Source: Pleomorphomonas sp. JP5
GTDB lineage: Bacteria; Pseudomonadota; Alphaproteobacteria; Rhizobiales; Pleomorphomonadaceae
Assembly: GCF_023721815.1 (NCBI RefSeq)
Contig: NZ_JAMDLI010000008.1
Coordinates: forward strand, 767,944 to 831,943
DNA length: 64,000 nt
Reading direction: 5' to 3'
A program made the position numbers and the translations under genes. Of this stretch, positions 24,192-32,238 are shown piece by piece. The notes under the pieces are model-generated. The model did not search any database. It was not told where the DNA came from and saw nothing but the letters and a program-made list of their open reading frames with translations. The first letter of the stretch is position 1, and every line of letters begins with the position of its first letter.

Positions 24192-25981
24192 GCGACGGAG
24201 GCTTTCCGGACGAACGGGTCCGCAGTCGCCGGATTCGTTTCACGGCGCCCCCCAAACCGAACCGCGATGCTGGACCGCTGCTGATCCGCCTGGCGGACGG
24301 AGCAAGGCTTTTCCATAACGGCAAGCTGCGAGGAATCCTTTCGGCCGGTACCGACCGGATCGACATGGTCTATCCGACGGCGCCAACCGGGCGGCTTTCT
24401 CTTCGCCCATGGATAGCCCGATGGTGCCCCGCCGCCCCTCAGCCAGCCTATCTGGTCGATATGCTGCTCTGCGGGGTTCCGAGCTACCTGTCGTTCTTGC
24501 CCTTCCTGCTGCTTCAAGCGCCGGATGACGCCATTCGGGGCGGCCTCATCGTCGGCACTATGTTGCTTTTCCTCGCCTCCCGGCGAAGCGAGAACCGGCT
24601 AAGGCGGGACGAGAGCTTGCGCATTCACGCACGGTTCTGGGACCATCTGCTGCGGTCACCTCCTCTTTCGGCAGACCCCGACGATCTCTCAAGCGACGCT
24701 CGAAGCCAAGCCTTCCAGCTGAAACAAGCACTCAATGGCGCCCTTACGGCGGCCAGGGCCGTGCGACGAGTTGCTGTTGGCGCGGTTTCGCTGGCGGTAG
24801 CGTTGCTTGGGCTGACCTTCGTTCAACCCTCCGTTTCCTCCTCAGTGCTCTGGGCTTTCCCGGTCGGCGCGTTTCTGCTGGGAGCGCTGACGGCACAAGG
24901 GCGCGGCTGGGTTCATGCTCGGCTTGACCTTGAAACGGACAAGCTCGATCGGATCGAGAGCCGATATACGTCACGCATGCCTCTTCTGAGACAGCTCGGT
25001 CTCGGAGAACGCGTCTTCGCAGAGTTGGAGAACTCGGCACGGCACCAGGCGCGCATGGCGTTTTGGGGCGCACTCGCCCGGACCATCGACAAGCTCCTGC
25101 CTGGCGTCGTGGCGGCGAGCGCTCTTGCTTTCACGCTCCAGGAACCCGAGCCAAGGGGGAACGAGCTGCCAGCTCTTCTTCTTTTCATTCCGGCCGTTCA
25201 CGGCTCGGTCCGGCTTGGCCAGCACGTTGCGCGTCTGTGGGCGGCCCGCTGTCGGATCGTGGAGGCGCAGGCGGTCCTTATCCCCTCCACAGCCAACCAC
25301 GAACCTGGCCCGAGCGTGGTGAGCGAGGTCGGGCTGATCGATATCCGCTTTCGCCACAGCGCAGCCGCCGCCCCATTGATCGACAACGTCTCCTTCGTCC
25401 TGAAGCGCGGGGACGCCGTTGCGTTGACCGGGCCCTCCGGTTGCGGAAAATCGACCCTACTCGACATTCTGACCGGCCTCTGTCGCCCTCAATCCGGCCG
25501 CCTGTCGGTCAATGGCCACGAAGTGCCCTGGGACTCCCTCTCCGGCTATCGCACCCGCATTGCGCGCGTCTTTCAGGACAGTCTGGCCGCCGCGTCGACA
25601 ATTCGCAACGCGATCAGCTCCGTCGCTCCCGAAGCGAGCGACGAGGATATTCGCCGGGCAGCCGAGGATGCCGGCCTCTCGCCGCTCCTCGCCTCGCTCC
25701 CCATGGGGTTCGAAACGCTGCTGGTCGAAGGCGCGCTGCCTGCCAGCCTGCTCCAACAGGTGCTTGTCGCTCAAGCGCTGGCACAGGAGCCGGACTTGCT
25801 CGTCCTCGACGAAACGCTGTCCGTCCTCGACCTCGACGTCGCCCAGGGGATTATCGCCGCGGCGCGGCGACGGAACATCATCCTCCTCTATGCCACCCAT
25901 CGGGAGGATCTCGCCGCGCTTGCCGATCGGAGGATCGACCTTCCGCCATCGCTGGAACGAAATGCCGGTATTGCGGGATGA
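24188..25981 (+). CDS. ABC exporter subunit (permease/ATPase), partner of the C39 subunit
   Basis: A 597-residue half-transporter without a peptidase domain. A 70-residue N-terminal region precedes about six helices (70-310) and an ATPase. Walker A (GPSGCGKST), Walker B with catalytic glutamate (LLVLDETLSVLD) and H-loop histidine (LLYATHRED) are intact. The signature is lost: LPASLLQQ stands where LSGGQ is expected. The upstream subunit has the opposite pattern, so a heterodimer would have one complete ATP site and one dead site. The start is GTG 24188 overlapping the previous stop. No HlyD gene accompanies this pair. The 3' end runs into a 21-bp tandem repeat. Confidence 0.88.
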   Translation: MSDGGFPDERVRSRRIRFTAPPKPNRDAGPLLIRLADGARLFHNGKLRGILSAGTDRIDMVYPTAPTGRLSLRPWIARWCPAAPQPAYLVDMLLCGVPSYLSFLPFLLLQAPDDAIRGGLIVGTMLLFLASRRSENRLRRDESLRIHARFWDHLLRSPPLSADPDDLSSDARSQAFQLKQALNGALTAARAVRRVAVGAVSLAVALLGLTFVQPSVSSSVLWAFPVGAFLLGALTAQGRGWVHARLDLETDKLDRIESRYTSRMPLLRQLGLGERVFAELENSARHQARMAFWGALARTIDKLLPGVVAASALAFTLQEPEPRGNELPALLLFIPAVHGSVRLGQHVARLWAARCRIVEAQAVLIPSTANHEPGPSVVSEVGLIDIRFRHSAAAAPLIDNVSFVLKRGDAVALTGPSGCGKSTLLDILTGLCRPQSGRLSVNGHEVPWDSLSGYRTRIARVFQDSLAAASTIRNAISSVAPEASDEDIRRAAEDAGLSPLLASLPMGFETLLVEGALPASLLQQVLVAQALAQEPDLLVLDETLSVLDLDVAQGIIAAARRRNIILLYATHREDLAALADRRIDLPPSLERNAGIAG

Positions 25982-26011
25982 AATGGCGGTATTGCGGGAT
26001 GAAATGGCGGC
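25960..26011. repeat. 21-bp tandem repeat, about 2.5 copies
   Basis: The unit AAATGSCGGTATTGCGGGATG (S is C in the first copy, G in the second) runs 25960-25980 and 25981-26001, and a third, partial copy starts at 26002. It overlaps the last codons and stop of the ABC gene. An additional repeat would have lengthened the protein had the stop not intervened. Confidence 0.85.
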
Positions 26012-26118
26012 TTGGCCGTTTTGCTCAGGCAACCGCCCCACCTATAGGATCGTTGCTGCCGTTCCGCTCTCCGTTCCGCCGGGCTCTCTTGTGAGTCGGC
26101 CATCAGGCCCAACCCAAC

Positions 26119-28296
26119 ATGGCGATCCGCAAATACCTGCACTCCATCATGTTCGGGCTGATCGCCGGCATAGACAGCCTCGGCACGAGCGTGGCGTTCG
26201 CGGCGCTGATCTTTTCCGGAACGCTCGCCAGCGGATTCGGCGAGGGCGTCAGCGTCATGCTTCTGAGCTGCGTCATCCTGGCCGTGTATGTCGCCTGGCG
26301 CAGCGGTTACCGCGCCAGCCTCGCGCAGGTGCAGGAAACGAATGTTGGCATTCTCGCAGCAGCGGTTTCGGCCGCCGCAGCGTCCATGGCGGGAGCGACG
26401 GACGCCGAGCGGATATCGACCGTGTTCGCCATTCTCGCCATCAGCACCATCGGCACCGGGGCGCTTTGCTACCTCTCGGGGCGCTTCCGTTTCGGCGTTC
26501 TGATCCGCTTCCTGCCCTATTCGGTAATCTCCGGTTTCCTGGCGGGGTCCGGCTGGCTGCTGATCGACGGTGCGCTGATGATGATCGGCCACGCAACGAG
26601 CTTGGCAAGCATCGCGCACTCGGCAACCGACCCCGCCATCCTCGCCGTTCTCGTTCCGGCGGTTCTCCTCGCCATCGCCATGAGCGTGGGCCTGCGGTTG
26701 ACCGTCAGCCCGGCCTTCGCGCCTGCGATCACTCTTCTGGCGATCGGTCTGTTCTATGGAGCCATGCTCTCGATCGGCCTGTTGCCCGAAGATGCGCGCC
26801 ATCTGCACTGGCTTCCCCAGGTCACTCCCGATCAGGCCGGACTTGCCCTGCCCTCCCCCATCTCGATCGTGGCACAGGCCAACTGGCAGGTCGTTGTCCG
26901 CATCCTGCCGATCATCGCTGGCATACCGTTGATTACCATTGCCGGCCTGCTGCTGAACACCAGCGGGCTGGAGGCGGCCACCGGCCGGGACATCGATGCC
27001 AACACGGAGCTGAAGATCGCGGGACAGGCCAACCTCGCGGTGGGAGTCCTTGGTGGAGCGCCCGGTTTCACCGGTTTGGGGATGACACTTCTCGCCGGCC
27101 GGCTCGGGGTCAAGGATAGGTCGGCCGGTCTCGCCGCGGCGCTCGTGCTTGCGCTTGCCTTGCCCTTTGCCACCGAACTGGCCTCGGCCATTCCCCTCTT
27201 CGTCGCCGCCGGCCTGATGCTCATGCTCGGCGGAGAGCTGGTCTATGACTGGGCTATCGCGTCGCGGCGGGCTTTGCCCACTCTCGAATGGGTGGTGGCT
27301 CTGGCGATCGTCGTTTCCATGATGGTTTTCGGCTTTGTCACCGGCATAGCGCTCGGCCTGATCTTCGCGGTCGTCACGTTCGTCTACAATTATGCCCGCC
27401 TGCCCGTGGTGCGATTGGAAGCGAGCAGTCGCGAGCGGCGCAGCCGAACGGATCGTTCATCAACCTCCAACCATATTCTCGACGCGAACGGTCACCTCAT
27501 CCAGATCATCGAACTGCAGGGATATCTGTTCTTCGGTACCGTCGAGCAGATCGTCAGGGCCGTGCAGCGCCGGATTGGCAAGGGTGCCCCGCCACACTGC
27601 CTGATCCTGGATTTCCACAGCGTCGGCGGCATGGACTCGGCGGCGATGGCCGGGTTCGTCAAGATTTTCAACATGCTGGCGTCGGCGAAGGTGAGCGTGG
27701 TCCTCTCTCCCTCGACCCCCGACGTCCAACAGATCGCGGAGCGTGCGAAGATGACCCGAGGCAGGCCGTTGCCCTTAACCGTGGAAGTCGATCTCGATCA
27801 CGCGCTGGAAGCGGCCGAGAACGGGCTGCTGGCCGCCTATGGCGACACGGGACGAAACATCGGCATAGCCGCGCACCTGGTGCGTGAGCTTGGTCCACAT
27901 CCTCGCCTTCCGGCTCTGATATCCGTCATGCGGCGCATCGAGATGAAGGCCGACGAGACGCTGATCTCGGCGGGGGAGGAAGCCAGTGACGTCTTCGTGC
28001 TGGCGTCCGGACGGGTGAAAGTGCAGGTCACGCTTGAAAGCGGTCGCAAGCTTCGCCTTCGCAGCATGACCGCCGGCGCCGTGCTCGGCGAAGTGGCCTT
28101 CTACCTCGGAGGTAAGCGAACCGCCGATGTCATCGTGGAAGAGGACGCCGTTCTTTTCTGCCTGACAGGAGAGACGCTGAGACGGCTCGAGGTGGACGAC
28201 GCGGAGCTGGCGGTACTCGCCCATCGTCTGTTCGCCGCAACCCTTGCCGAGCGCCTGTCGCTCGCCAACCGAATGGTGCAGCTTGCCTATGCGTGA
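26119..28296 (+). CDS. SulP-family transporter with STAS and cyclic-nucleotide-binding domains
   Basis: A 725-residue protein with three parts. The first is a SulP/SLC26-type membrane domain of 10-14 helices (about 10-420; FLPYSVISGFLAGSGWLLI). A STAS domain follows (about 450-550; LDFHSVGGMDSAAMAGF), and then a CRP-like nucleotide-binding domain (about 600-715; ASDVFVLASGRVKV; AGAVLGEVAFYLGG). SulP proteins carry sulfate, bicarbonate or organic anions in the inner membrane; the substrate is not readable. The cNMP domain suggests nucleotide-gated transport. It lies between the degenerate ABC pair and the second tandem GNAT gene in the same direction. It is the second cNMP-binding protein of this locus. 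Confidence 0.9.
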   Translation: MAIRKYLHSIMFGLIAGIDSLGTSVAFAALIFSGTLASGFGEGVSVMLLSCVILAVYVAWRSGYRASLAQVQETNVGILAAAVSAAAASMAGATDAERISTVFAILAISTIGTGALCYLSGRFRFGVLIRFLPYSVISGFLAGSGWLLIDGALMMIGHATSLASIAHSATDPAILAVLVPAVLLAIAMSVGLRLTVSPAFAPAITLLAIGLFYGAMLSIGLLPEDARHLHWLPQVTPDQAGLALPSPISIVAQANWQVVVRILPIIAGIPLITIAGLLLNTSGLEAATGRDIDANTELKIAGQANLAVGVLGGAPGFTGLGMTLLAGRLGVKDRSAGLAAALVLALALPFATELASAIPLFVAAGLMLMLGGELVYDWAIASRRALPTLEWVVALAIVVSMMVFGFVTGIALGLIFAVVTFVYNYARLPVVRLEASSRERRSRTDRSSTSNHILDANGHLIQIIELQGYLFFGTVEQIVRAVQRRIGKGAPPHCLILDFHSVGGMDSAAMAGFVKIFNMLASAKVSVVLSPSTPDVQQIAERAKMTRGRPLPLTVEVDLDHALEAAENGLLAAYGDTGRNIGIAAHLVRELGPHPRLPALISVMRRIEMKADETLISAGEEASDVFVLASGRVKVQVTLESGRKLRLRSMTAGAVLGEVAFYLGGKRTADVIVEEDAVLFCLTGETLRRLEVDDAELAVLAHRLFAATLAERLSLANRMVQLAYA

Positions 28297-28315
28297 CCAG
28301 GGCGAAAGAGCGCGC

Positions 28316-29239
28316 ATGACGGCGGGTGCGATGACCGAAATCCGAAGCGTCGATTTCCGGAGCGTGGGTCAGCTGTCGCATTTGACTTTTCCCGCTTTTG
28401 CCCGCGCGTTCTCGGAGGCTCCGCGCCAAGGCTCGCAGCTCCGGCTCCACCGGTTGGCAGCCTTCGAGCGGGACAACCCGATCGGCCTCGCACTCGCGAC
28501 GATGGATGCGCAATCCGGACATGCCGAGTTGAGGTCGCTGGTGGTCGACAGGCCCCATCGGCGAATGGGAACGGCGCGGGCACTTCTGCAAGAGATGGAG
28601 ACGCGCTTGCGAGACGATGGCGGCAAGCTGGTTTCTACATTGTTTTCGGACCAGCTTCCCGGAGCGGCCGGCTTTGCCGCATTGCTCGCCGACGCTGGCT
28701 GGAGCGGCCCCAAACCCGAGCGAATTCGCATTCTCGGTCGTGTCGGCAAGACGGGCGACGTATTTCGCGATCGCGAGCGCCTGGTCCAGCGCGCACTCCG
28801 CGACGGTCTCACGATCGTCTCTTGGCGCGACCATGATGGCGACCCCCGCTCCCTGATCTTGCGGGAGATCGAAGCCGGACGAGCGCCAGACTGGACTCAA
28901 ATCGGCCTCATGGCCGACACCGTCGACCCCGACTTCTCGATGATCCTGACCGACGGCACCGGTGAGGTGGTCGGATGGGTCATCTGCCAGTTCCACGCCG
29001 AGGTCCGGCGCTGGGGCTTTCCCGTGGGCTGGATTCACGAAGAGCATCAAAAGCGTGGCTGGTTGCTCGTCGCCTATGCACAGGGGGCCCACTTCATAGA
29101 GAGCCGCCATGGACCCGACGCGGTCGCCGTCTTTGAAAGCTCATCCGGCCTCCCGATGATGTGGCGGGTGCTGGAGCACCGATTTGCCCCCCATGCCGAC
29201 CGCGCCGACCTGATGATGATCTCCAAGAAGAGCCTCTGA
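28316..29239 (+). CDS. Tandem-GNAT acyltransferase, second copy
   Basis: About 307 residues in two GNAT-like halves. The first has an acyl-CoA loop variant (VVDRPHRRMGTARALL) and ends ILGRVGKTGD. The second half (MILTDGTGEVVGWVICQF; GWIHEEHQKRG) matches the C-terminal half of the 6070-7065 protein in position and pattern. Three ATG starts are possible (28289, 28316, 28331). 28316 is chosen because it clears the SulP stop and follows a purine-rich stretch, but the choice is weak. It is 225 bp upstream of the NHLP precursor, in the same direction. A role in acylating the precursor is inferred from placement, not shown by sequence. Confidence 0.78.
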   Translation: MTAGAMTEIRSVDFRSVGQLSHLTFPAFARAFSEAPRQGSQLRLHRLAAFERDNPIGLALATMDAQSGHAELRSLVVDRPHRRMGTARALLQEMETRLRDDGGKLVSTLFSDQLPGAAGFAALLADAGWSGPKPERIRILGRVGKTGDVFRDRERLVQRALRDGLTIVSWRDHDGDPRSLILREIEAGRAPDWTQIGLMADTVDPDFSMILTDGTGEVVGWVICQFHAEVRRWGFPVGWIHEEHQKRGWLLVAYAQGAHFIESRHGPDAVAVFESSSGLPMMWRVLEHRFAPHADRADLMMISKKSL

Positions 29240-29464
29240 CGTCGTTTCACACGGTTGTCCGAGAAACGGGACGAAAGCCCTGCAACGAGAGACGATTTGC
29301 CTTGTTGTTCCGCTGGCGCCTGCTCGCCGACAATCATAGAAATTCTGTGACTTCGATGGCGCGATGCGTTGTGAAACTCATTTTTGAAAGTAACGCGTCG
29401 CTGCTTTTGCAAAGCCAACCAAGTCGACGAACCATCTTTCACACAAATAGACACTGAGGGAAAC

Positions 29465-29782
29465 ATGTCCGACACAATGACAGCCGTGCGAAACCAGGTT
29501 TCTGAAAAGCTGATTGAGCGCGCCCAGACGGACGGCGAATTTCGCGCTCTCCTCAAGTCCGAGCCGCACAAGGCCCTGCAACAGTTGCTCGGCGTCGACC
29601 CTGTTCCTAGCTTCAAGATCAATGTGATCGATGAGAAGCCCGGCGAGATCAACATCGTTTTGCCGGCTGAAATCGCTCAGGACGAGCTCCCCGACGAGCT
29701 TCTCGACCTGGCTTCCGGCGGCACAAGCTTCTCCGCTTTCATCCTCTACGGCCACGAACGCGTCAGGAAGCCGGCCAAGTAA
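29465..29782 (+). CDS. NHLP-leader RiPP precursor peptide
   Basis: A 105-residue precursor with the nitrile-hydratase-like leader: long charged helix at the start, FRALLKSEPHKALQQLLG, then VLPAEIAQDELPDELLDLASGG at the cleavage site. The predicted core is TSFSAFILYGHERVRKPAK: hydrophobic first half, basic C-terminal tail with two lysines, no cysteine. The start ATG 29465 follows a GAGGGA ribosome site. It ends the rightward arm, behind a C39 ABC exporter able to cut at Gly-Gly. Unlike true nitrile hydratase alpha subunits it is only the leader plus a short core. Family call is firm; the mature product is unknown. Confidence 0.93.
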   Translation: MSDTMTAVRNQVSEKLIERAQTDGEFRALLKSEPHKALQQLLGVDPVPSFKINVIDEKPGEINIVLPAEIAQDELPDELLDLASGGTSFSAFILYGHERVRKPAK

Positions 29783-29805
29783 AAGCGGCAGCACCAGAAC
29801 GAAGC

Positions 29806-29840
29806 GAGACGCGTCGCCTGTGTTCCAGGCGACGCGCCTC
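29806..29840 (+). terminator. Strong hairpin after the NHLP precursor
   Basis: Arms GAGACGCGTCGCCTG and CAGGCGACGCGCCTC (one mismatch) flank a five-base loop, 24 bp after the precursor stop. No uridine tract follows, so it may stabilise the 3' end or act as a weak terminator. It closes the rightward arm. Confidence 0.6.
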
Positions 29841-30018
29841 ACCTTCCAAGGCCTTGATCCATACACCTGGCCCCCACCCGCCCGATCAGCTTTCCCGGGC
29901 AAGGCGAAACGTCGGCAGGCATCGAGCGTTGTCCCTTATCGGCCAGACACAGCGACGGCGCATCGAACCGACAAGACGATAACCGCGATAGAGATCGCTC
30001 GGCGCAACGCGGCCCTCG

Positions 30019-30498
30019 CTAGGTCCCTTCGCCTCCATCAACCGCCTTTCCCAGTCGTTGCATGTACCACTCGGGGTGCTTCAAGGCGCGAAACCCAGCC
30101 TTCTCGTAGACTCCGTGGGCGTCTTCCGTAGCGAGCATCCAGCTAGACACCGTACTGAGGCGCGGATGCGCCAGCGCCGTCTCCGTGATCCAGACACCGA
30201 GGCCGCGGCCACGATGCGCGCGGTCGACGAACACGTCCCTCAGGTAAGCGAAGAGTGCGTAGTCGGTGATGACGCGGGCAAACCCGACCTGGTGGCCCGA
30301 ATGATCGAAAAGCCCCAGTGGCAAGGAGTTTTGCAACGCTGCGACAATCAGTGCGGGGTCGGTCCCGCGCGCCCAATAGGACTCCGTCGCAAGGAACTTC
30401 AGAACATACTCAAGGTCAAGTTTCGATGGGTTCGAACTGATAAGATATCCGTCTCGGCGCACTTCCAGAAAACCGGACTCGGTGGAATCGTCACGCAC
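30019..30498 (-). CDS. GNAT-family N-acetyltransferase
   Basis: A 159-residue single-domain GNAT. The acyl-CoA-binding loop is RDVFVDRAHRGRGLGVWI and the C-terminal strand has YEKAGFRALKHPEWYM, close to small-molecule or peptide N-acetyltransferases of the YpeA/YjgM type. The start is GTG 30498, supported by a GGGAGG ribosome site. It points towards the NHLP precursor and converges on it with a 236-bp gap. That gap holds only the hairpin at 29806-29840. It may be part of the peptide locus (a self-immunity or maturation acetyltransferase) or simply flank it. Confidence 0.85.
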   Translation of the reverse strand: MRDDSTESGFLEVRRDGYLISSNPSKLDLEYVLKFLATESYWARGTDPALIVAALQNSLPLGLFDHSGHQVGFARVITDYALFAYLRDVFVDRAHRGRGLGVWITETALAHPRLSTVSSWMLATEDAHGVYEKAGFRALKHPEWYMQRLGKAVDGGEGT

Positions 30499-30696
30499 GT
30501 CAGCGCCTCCCTTGTTGTTTGACCAGGTGGCCTTGAAAGCCCGTCAGCGCGAAAAGCCGAAACCACCGGGCGCATCACGATGGCGCCGGTAGGCACGCAG
30601 GCTCAACTCCGCGCAACTGGATTGACGCCGAGGCTACTCGCGCCTTACACTTTCAAATAGCAAAAACATTTGAAGCCAAACTTCAGGGATTCAAAA

Positions 30697-31569
30697 GTGA
30701 ACCCGGCCTTTGACATCGACGCCCTGCGCGCAGTGGTGACCGGCATCGATCTACGCAGTTTCGCCCGGGCGGCCGTGGAGCTTGGACGCTCGCAGTCGGC
30801 CATCAGCATGCAGCTCAAGAAGCTTGAGCAGCAGGCCGGCACCCAGCTTTTTGTCCGCAAAGGTCGAGGCTTGGTTGCGACCGAAGCCGGCGAGGCCCTT
30901 GCCGCCTATGCACGCCAGATCATCGCACTCAACGACGAAGCGGCGCGCGTGTTGGGAGCCGCCGTAACGTCGGAGACCGTACGCCTTGGTCTGCCGCAGG
31001 ACTTTTTCGACGACGTGATGCCGGCGACACTCTCCTCGTTCGCGGCGGATCACCCCGGGGTTCACGTGGAGGTCCGCGCCGGCCCGAACCATACACTGGG
31101 CGAGGAGATCCAGGCCGGGCGTCTTGATGGTGCGATTGTCTTTTTCCCCGAAGGCGCAGGCGGAGAAGGGGAGCATCTGTGCAGACTACCGATGCAATGG
31201 CTTATGCACAAAACCACTGCCGACCAGACAGTGCATGACCGGGTTCCACTGGTGATGTTCGACCATCCCTGTCTGTTTCGGCAGGCGACGCTTGCCACGC
31301 TCGATCAGGCGGGCAGACGCTGGCGCGTGTCGGTGACGACACCAAGTCTGCCCGGTATCTGGGGGGCGTTGCGGTCAAAGCTCGGGATCGCGGTGCGAAC
31401 CGGGCATGGCGTGCCGGACGACATCGCTTGCGTCGGCGACGGCCTCGGTCTGCCGAGCCTTCCGGCAATCGAACTGAGGCTGCTCAGATCACAAAACGCG
31501 ACGCCTGCCGCCCATGATCTGTGCGAGGCACTCCGCCGGGAGACGCTCGATCGAGTGGCTCCGCATTGA
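30697..31569 (+). CDS. LysR-family transcriptional regulator
   Basis: A 290-residue regulator with an N-terminal winged helix-turn-helix (FARAAVELGRSQSAISMQLKK; LFVRKGRGLVATEAGEALAAY) and a periplasmic-binding-like effector domain. GTG 30697 is preferred to the TTG 27 bp upstream because it follows CAGGGAT at good spacing. It is divergent from the GNAT at 30019-30498, with a 198-bp shared gap where it could bind. The effector is unknown. It ends just upstream of the TPP riboswitch. Confidence 0.9.
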   Translation: MNPAFDIDALRAVVTGIDLRSFARAAVELGRSQSAISMQLKKLEQQAGTQLFVRKGRGLVATEAGEALAAYARQIIALNDEAARVLGAAVTSETVRLGLPQDFFDDVMPATLSSFAADHPGVHVEVRAGPNHTLGEEIQAGRLDGAIVFFPEGAGGEGEHLCRLPMQWLMHKTTADQTVHDRVPLVMFDHPCLFRQATLATLDQAGRRWRVSVTTPSLPGIWGALRSKLGIAVRTGHGVPDDIACVGDGLGLPSLPAIELRLLRSQNATPAAHDLCEALRRETLDRVAPH

Positions 31570-31625
31570 AGTACACAGCCCATGAAGCTTGGTGCTGCAT
31601 CATGGGATCGTATTTGATATGTCTC

Positions 31626-31735
31626 GCACCACCGAGGGGGGCCCCGCCAAGGGGCTGAGATACTGTTGGCCGAACGGCAGCACAGTGACCCTTTGAACCT
31701 GATCCGGATCATGCCGGCGAAGGGACAGGTCTAGC
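31626..31735 (+). promoter_or_regulatory. TPP riboswitch (THI element)
   Basis: The conserved thi-box strings are present in order: GGGGCTGAGA (31651-31660) and ACCCTTTGAACCTGATCC (31688-31705), followed by ATGCCGGCGAAGGGA. These form the pyrimidine- and pyrophosphate-sensing arms that bind thiamine pyrophosphate. It precedes the Nudix-thiD pair by about 40 bp and should repress it when thiamine is ample. Ends are approximate. Confidence 0.95.
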
Positions 31736-31752
31736 CGCCTACCGCCTTTGCC

Positions 31753-31770
31753 GGCCTCGCTCAAGAGGCC
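31753..31770 (+). promoter_or_regulatory. Hairpin masking the ribosome site of the Nudix gene
   Basis: GGCCTC-gctcaa-GAGGCC forms a perfect 6-bp stem. Its 3' arm contains the GAGG that serves as Shine-Dalgarno, five bases before the ATG at 31774. This is the expected expression platform for a translational TPP riboswitch. No intrinsic terminator is seen between the aptamer and the start. Confidence 0.65.
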
Positions 31771-31773
31771 AAC

Positions 31774-32238
31774 ATGCCTGCAACGATACAGCACAGTTCC
31801 GCCCCCCCTCCAATTGCCGCCACGATTGCCGCTGTCTTCCATGAAGACAGGATTCTGCTGGTGCGCCGGGCCAATCCTCCGGATGCCGGTCGTTGGGGCT
31901 TTCCAGGCGGCAAGATCGAAGCGGGCGAGCCGATAGAAACGGCCGCCGTACGGGAGCTCCTGGAGGAAACCGGGATCCGCGGGCAGGCGCGCCAGGTCTT
32001 CACGGCGGTGGATGCCCTCGATTTTGACGAGAGCGGTGAGCTTCGCCGGCATTTCGTGCTGATCGCCGTCCTCTGCGACTGGATTTCCGGAGAGCCGGTT
32101 GCCGGTGACGATGCCCTCGATGCGCGATGGTTTCGTCTCGAAGAGCTCGATGATGCCGGACTTGCCCTCAGTCTCGACGTCGCCAAGGTTGCCCGTCTGG
32201 CTGCCGACATCTCCATGAAGGAGGACGACCGGTCATGA
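31774..32238 (+). CDS. Nudix hydrolase
   Basis: A 154-residue MutT-type protein. The full Nudix box is present with the invariant glycines and glutamates (GGKIEAGEPIETAAVRELLE followed by ETGI). It hydrolyses a nucleoside-diphosphate-X or related pyrophosphate with a divalent metal in the cytoplasm. Its position under the TPP riboswitch and its ATGA overlap with thiD suggest a substrate tied to thiamine, such as a hydroxymethylpyrimidine diphosphate or damaged or analogue thiamine pyrophosphate. That link is inference; sequence alone does not give the substrate. Confidence 0.9.
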   Translation: MPATIQHSSAPPPIAATIAAVFHEDRILLVRRANPPDAGRWGFPGGKIEAGEPIETAAVRELLEETGIRGQARQVFTAVDALDFDESGELRRHFVLIAVLCDWISGEPVAGDDALDARWFRLEELDDAGLALSLDVAKVARLAADISMKEDDRS

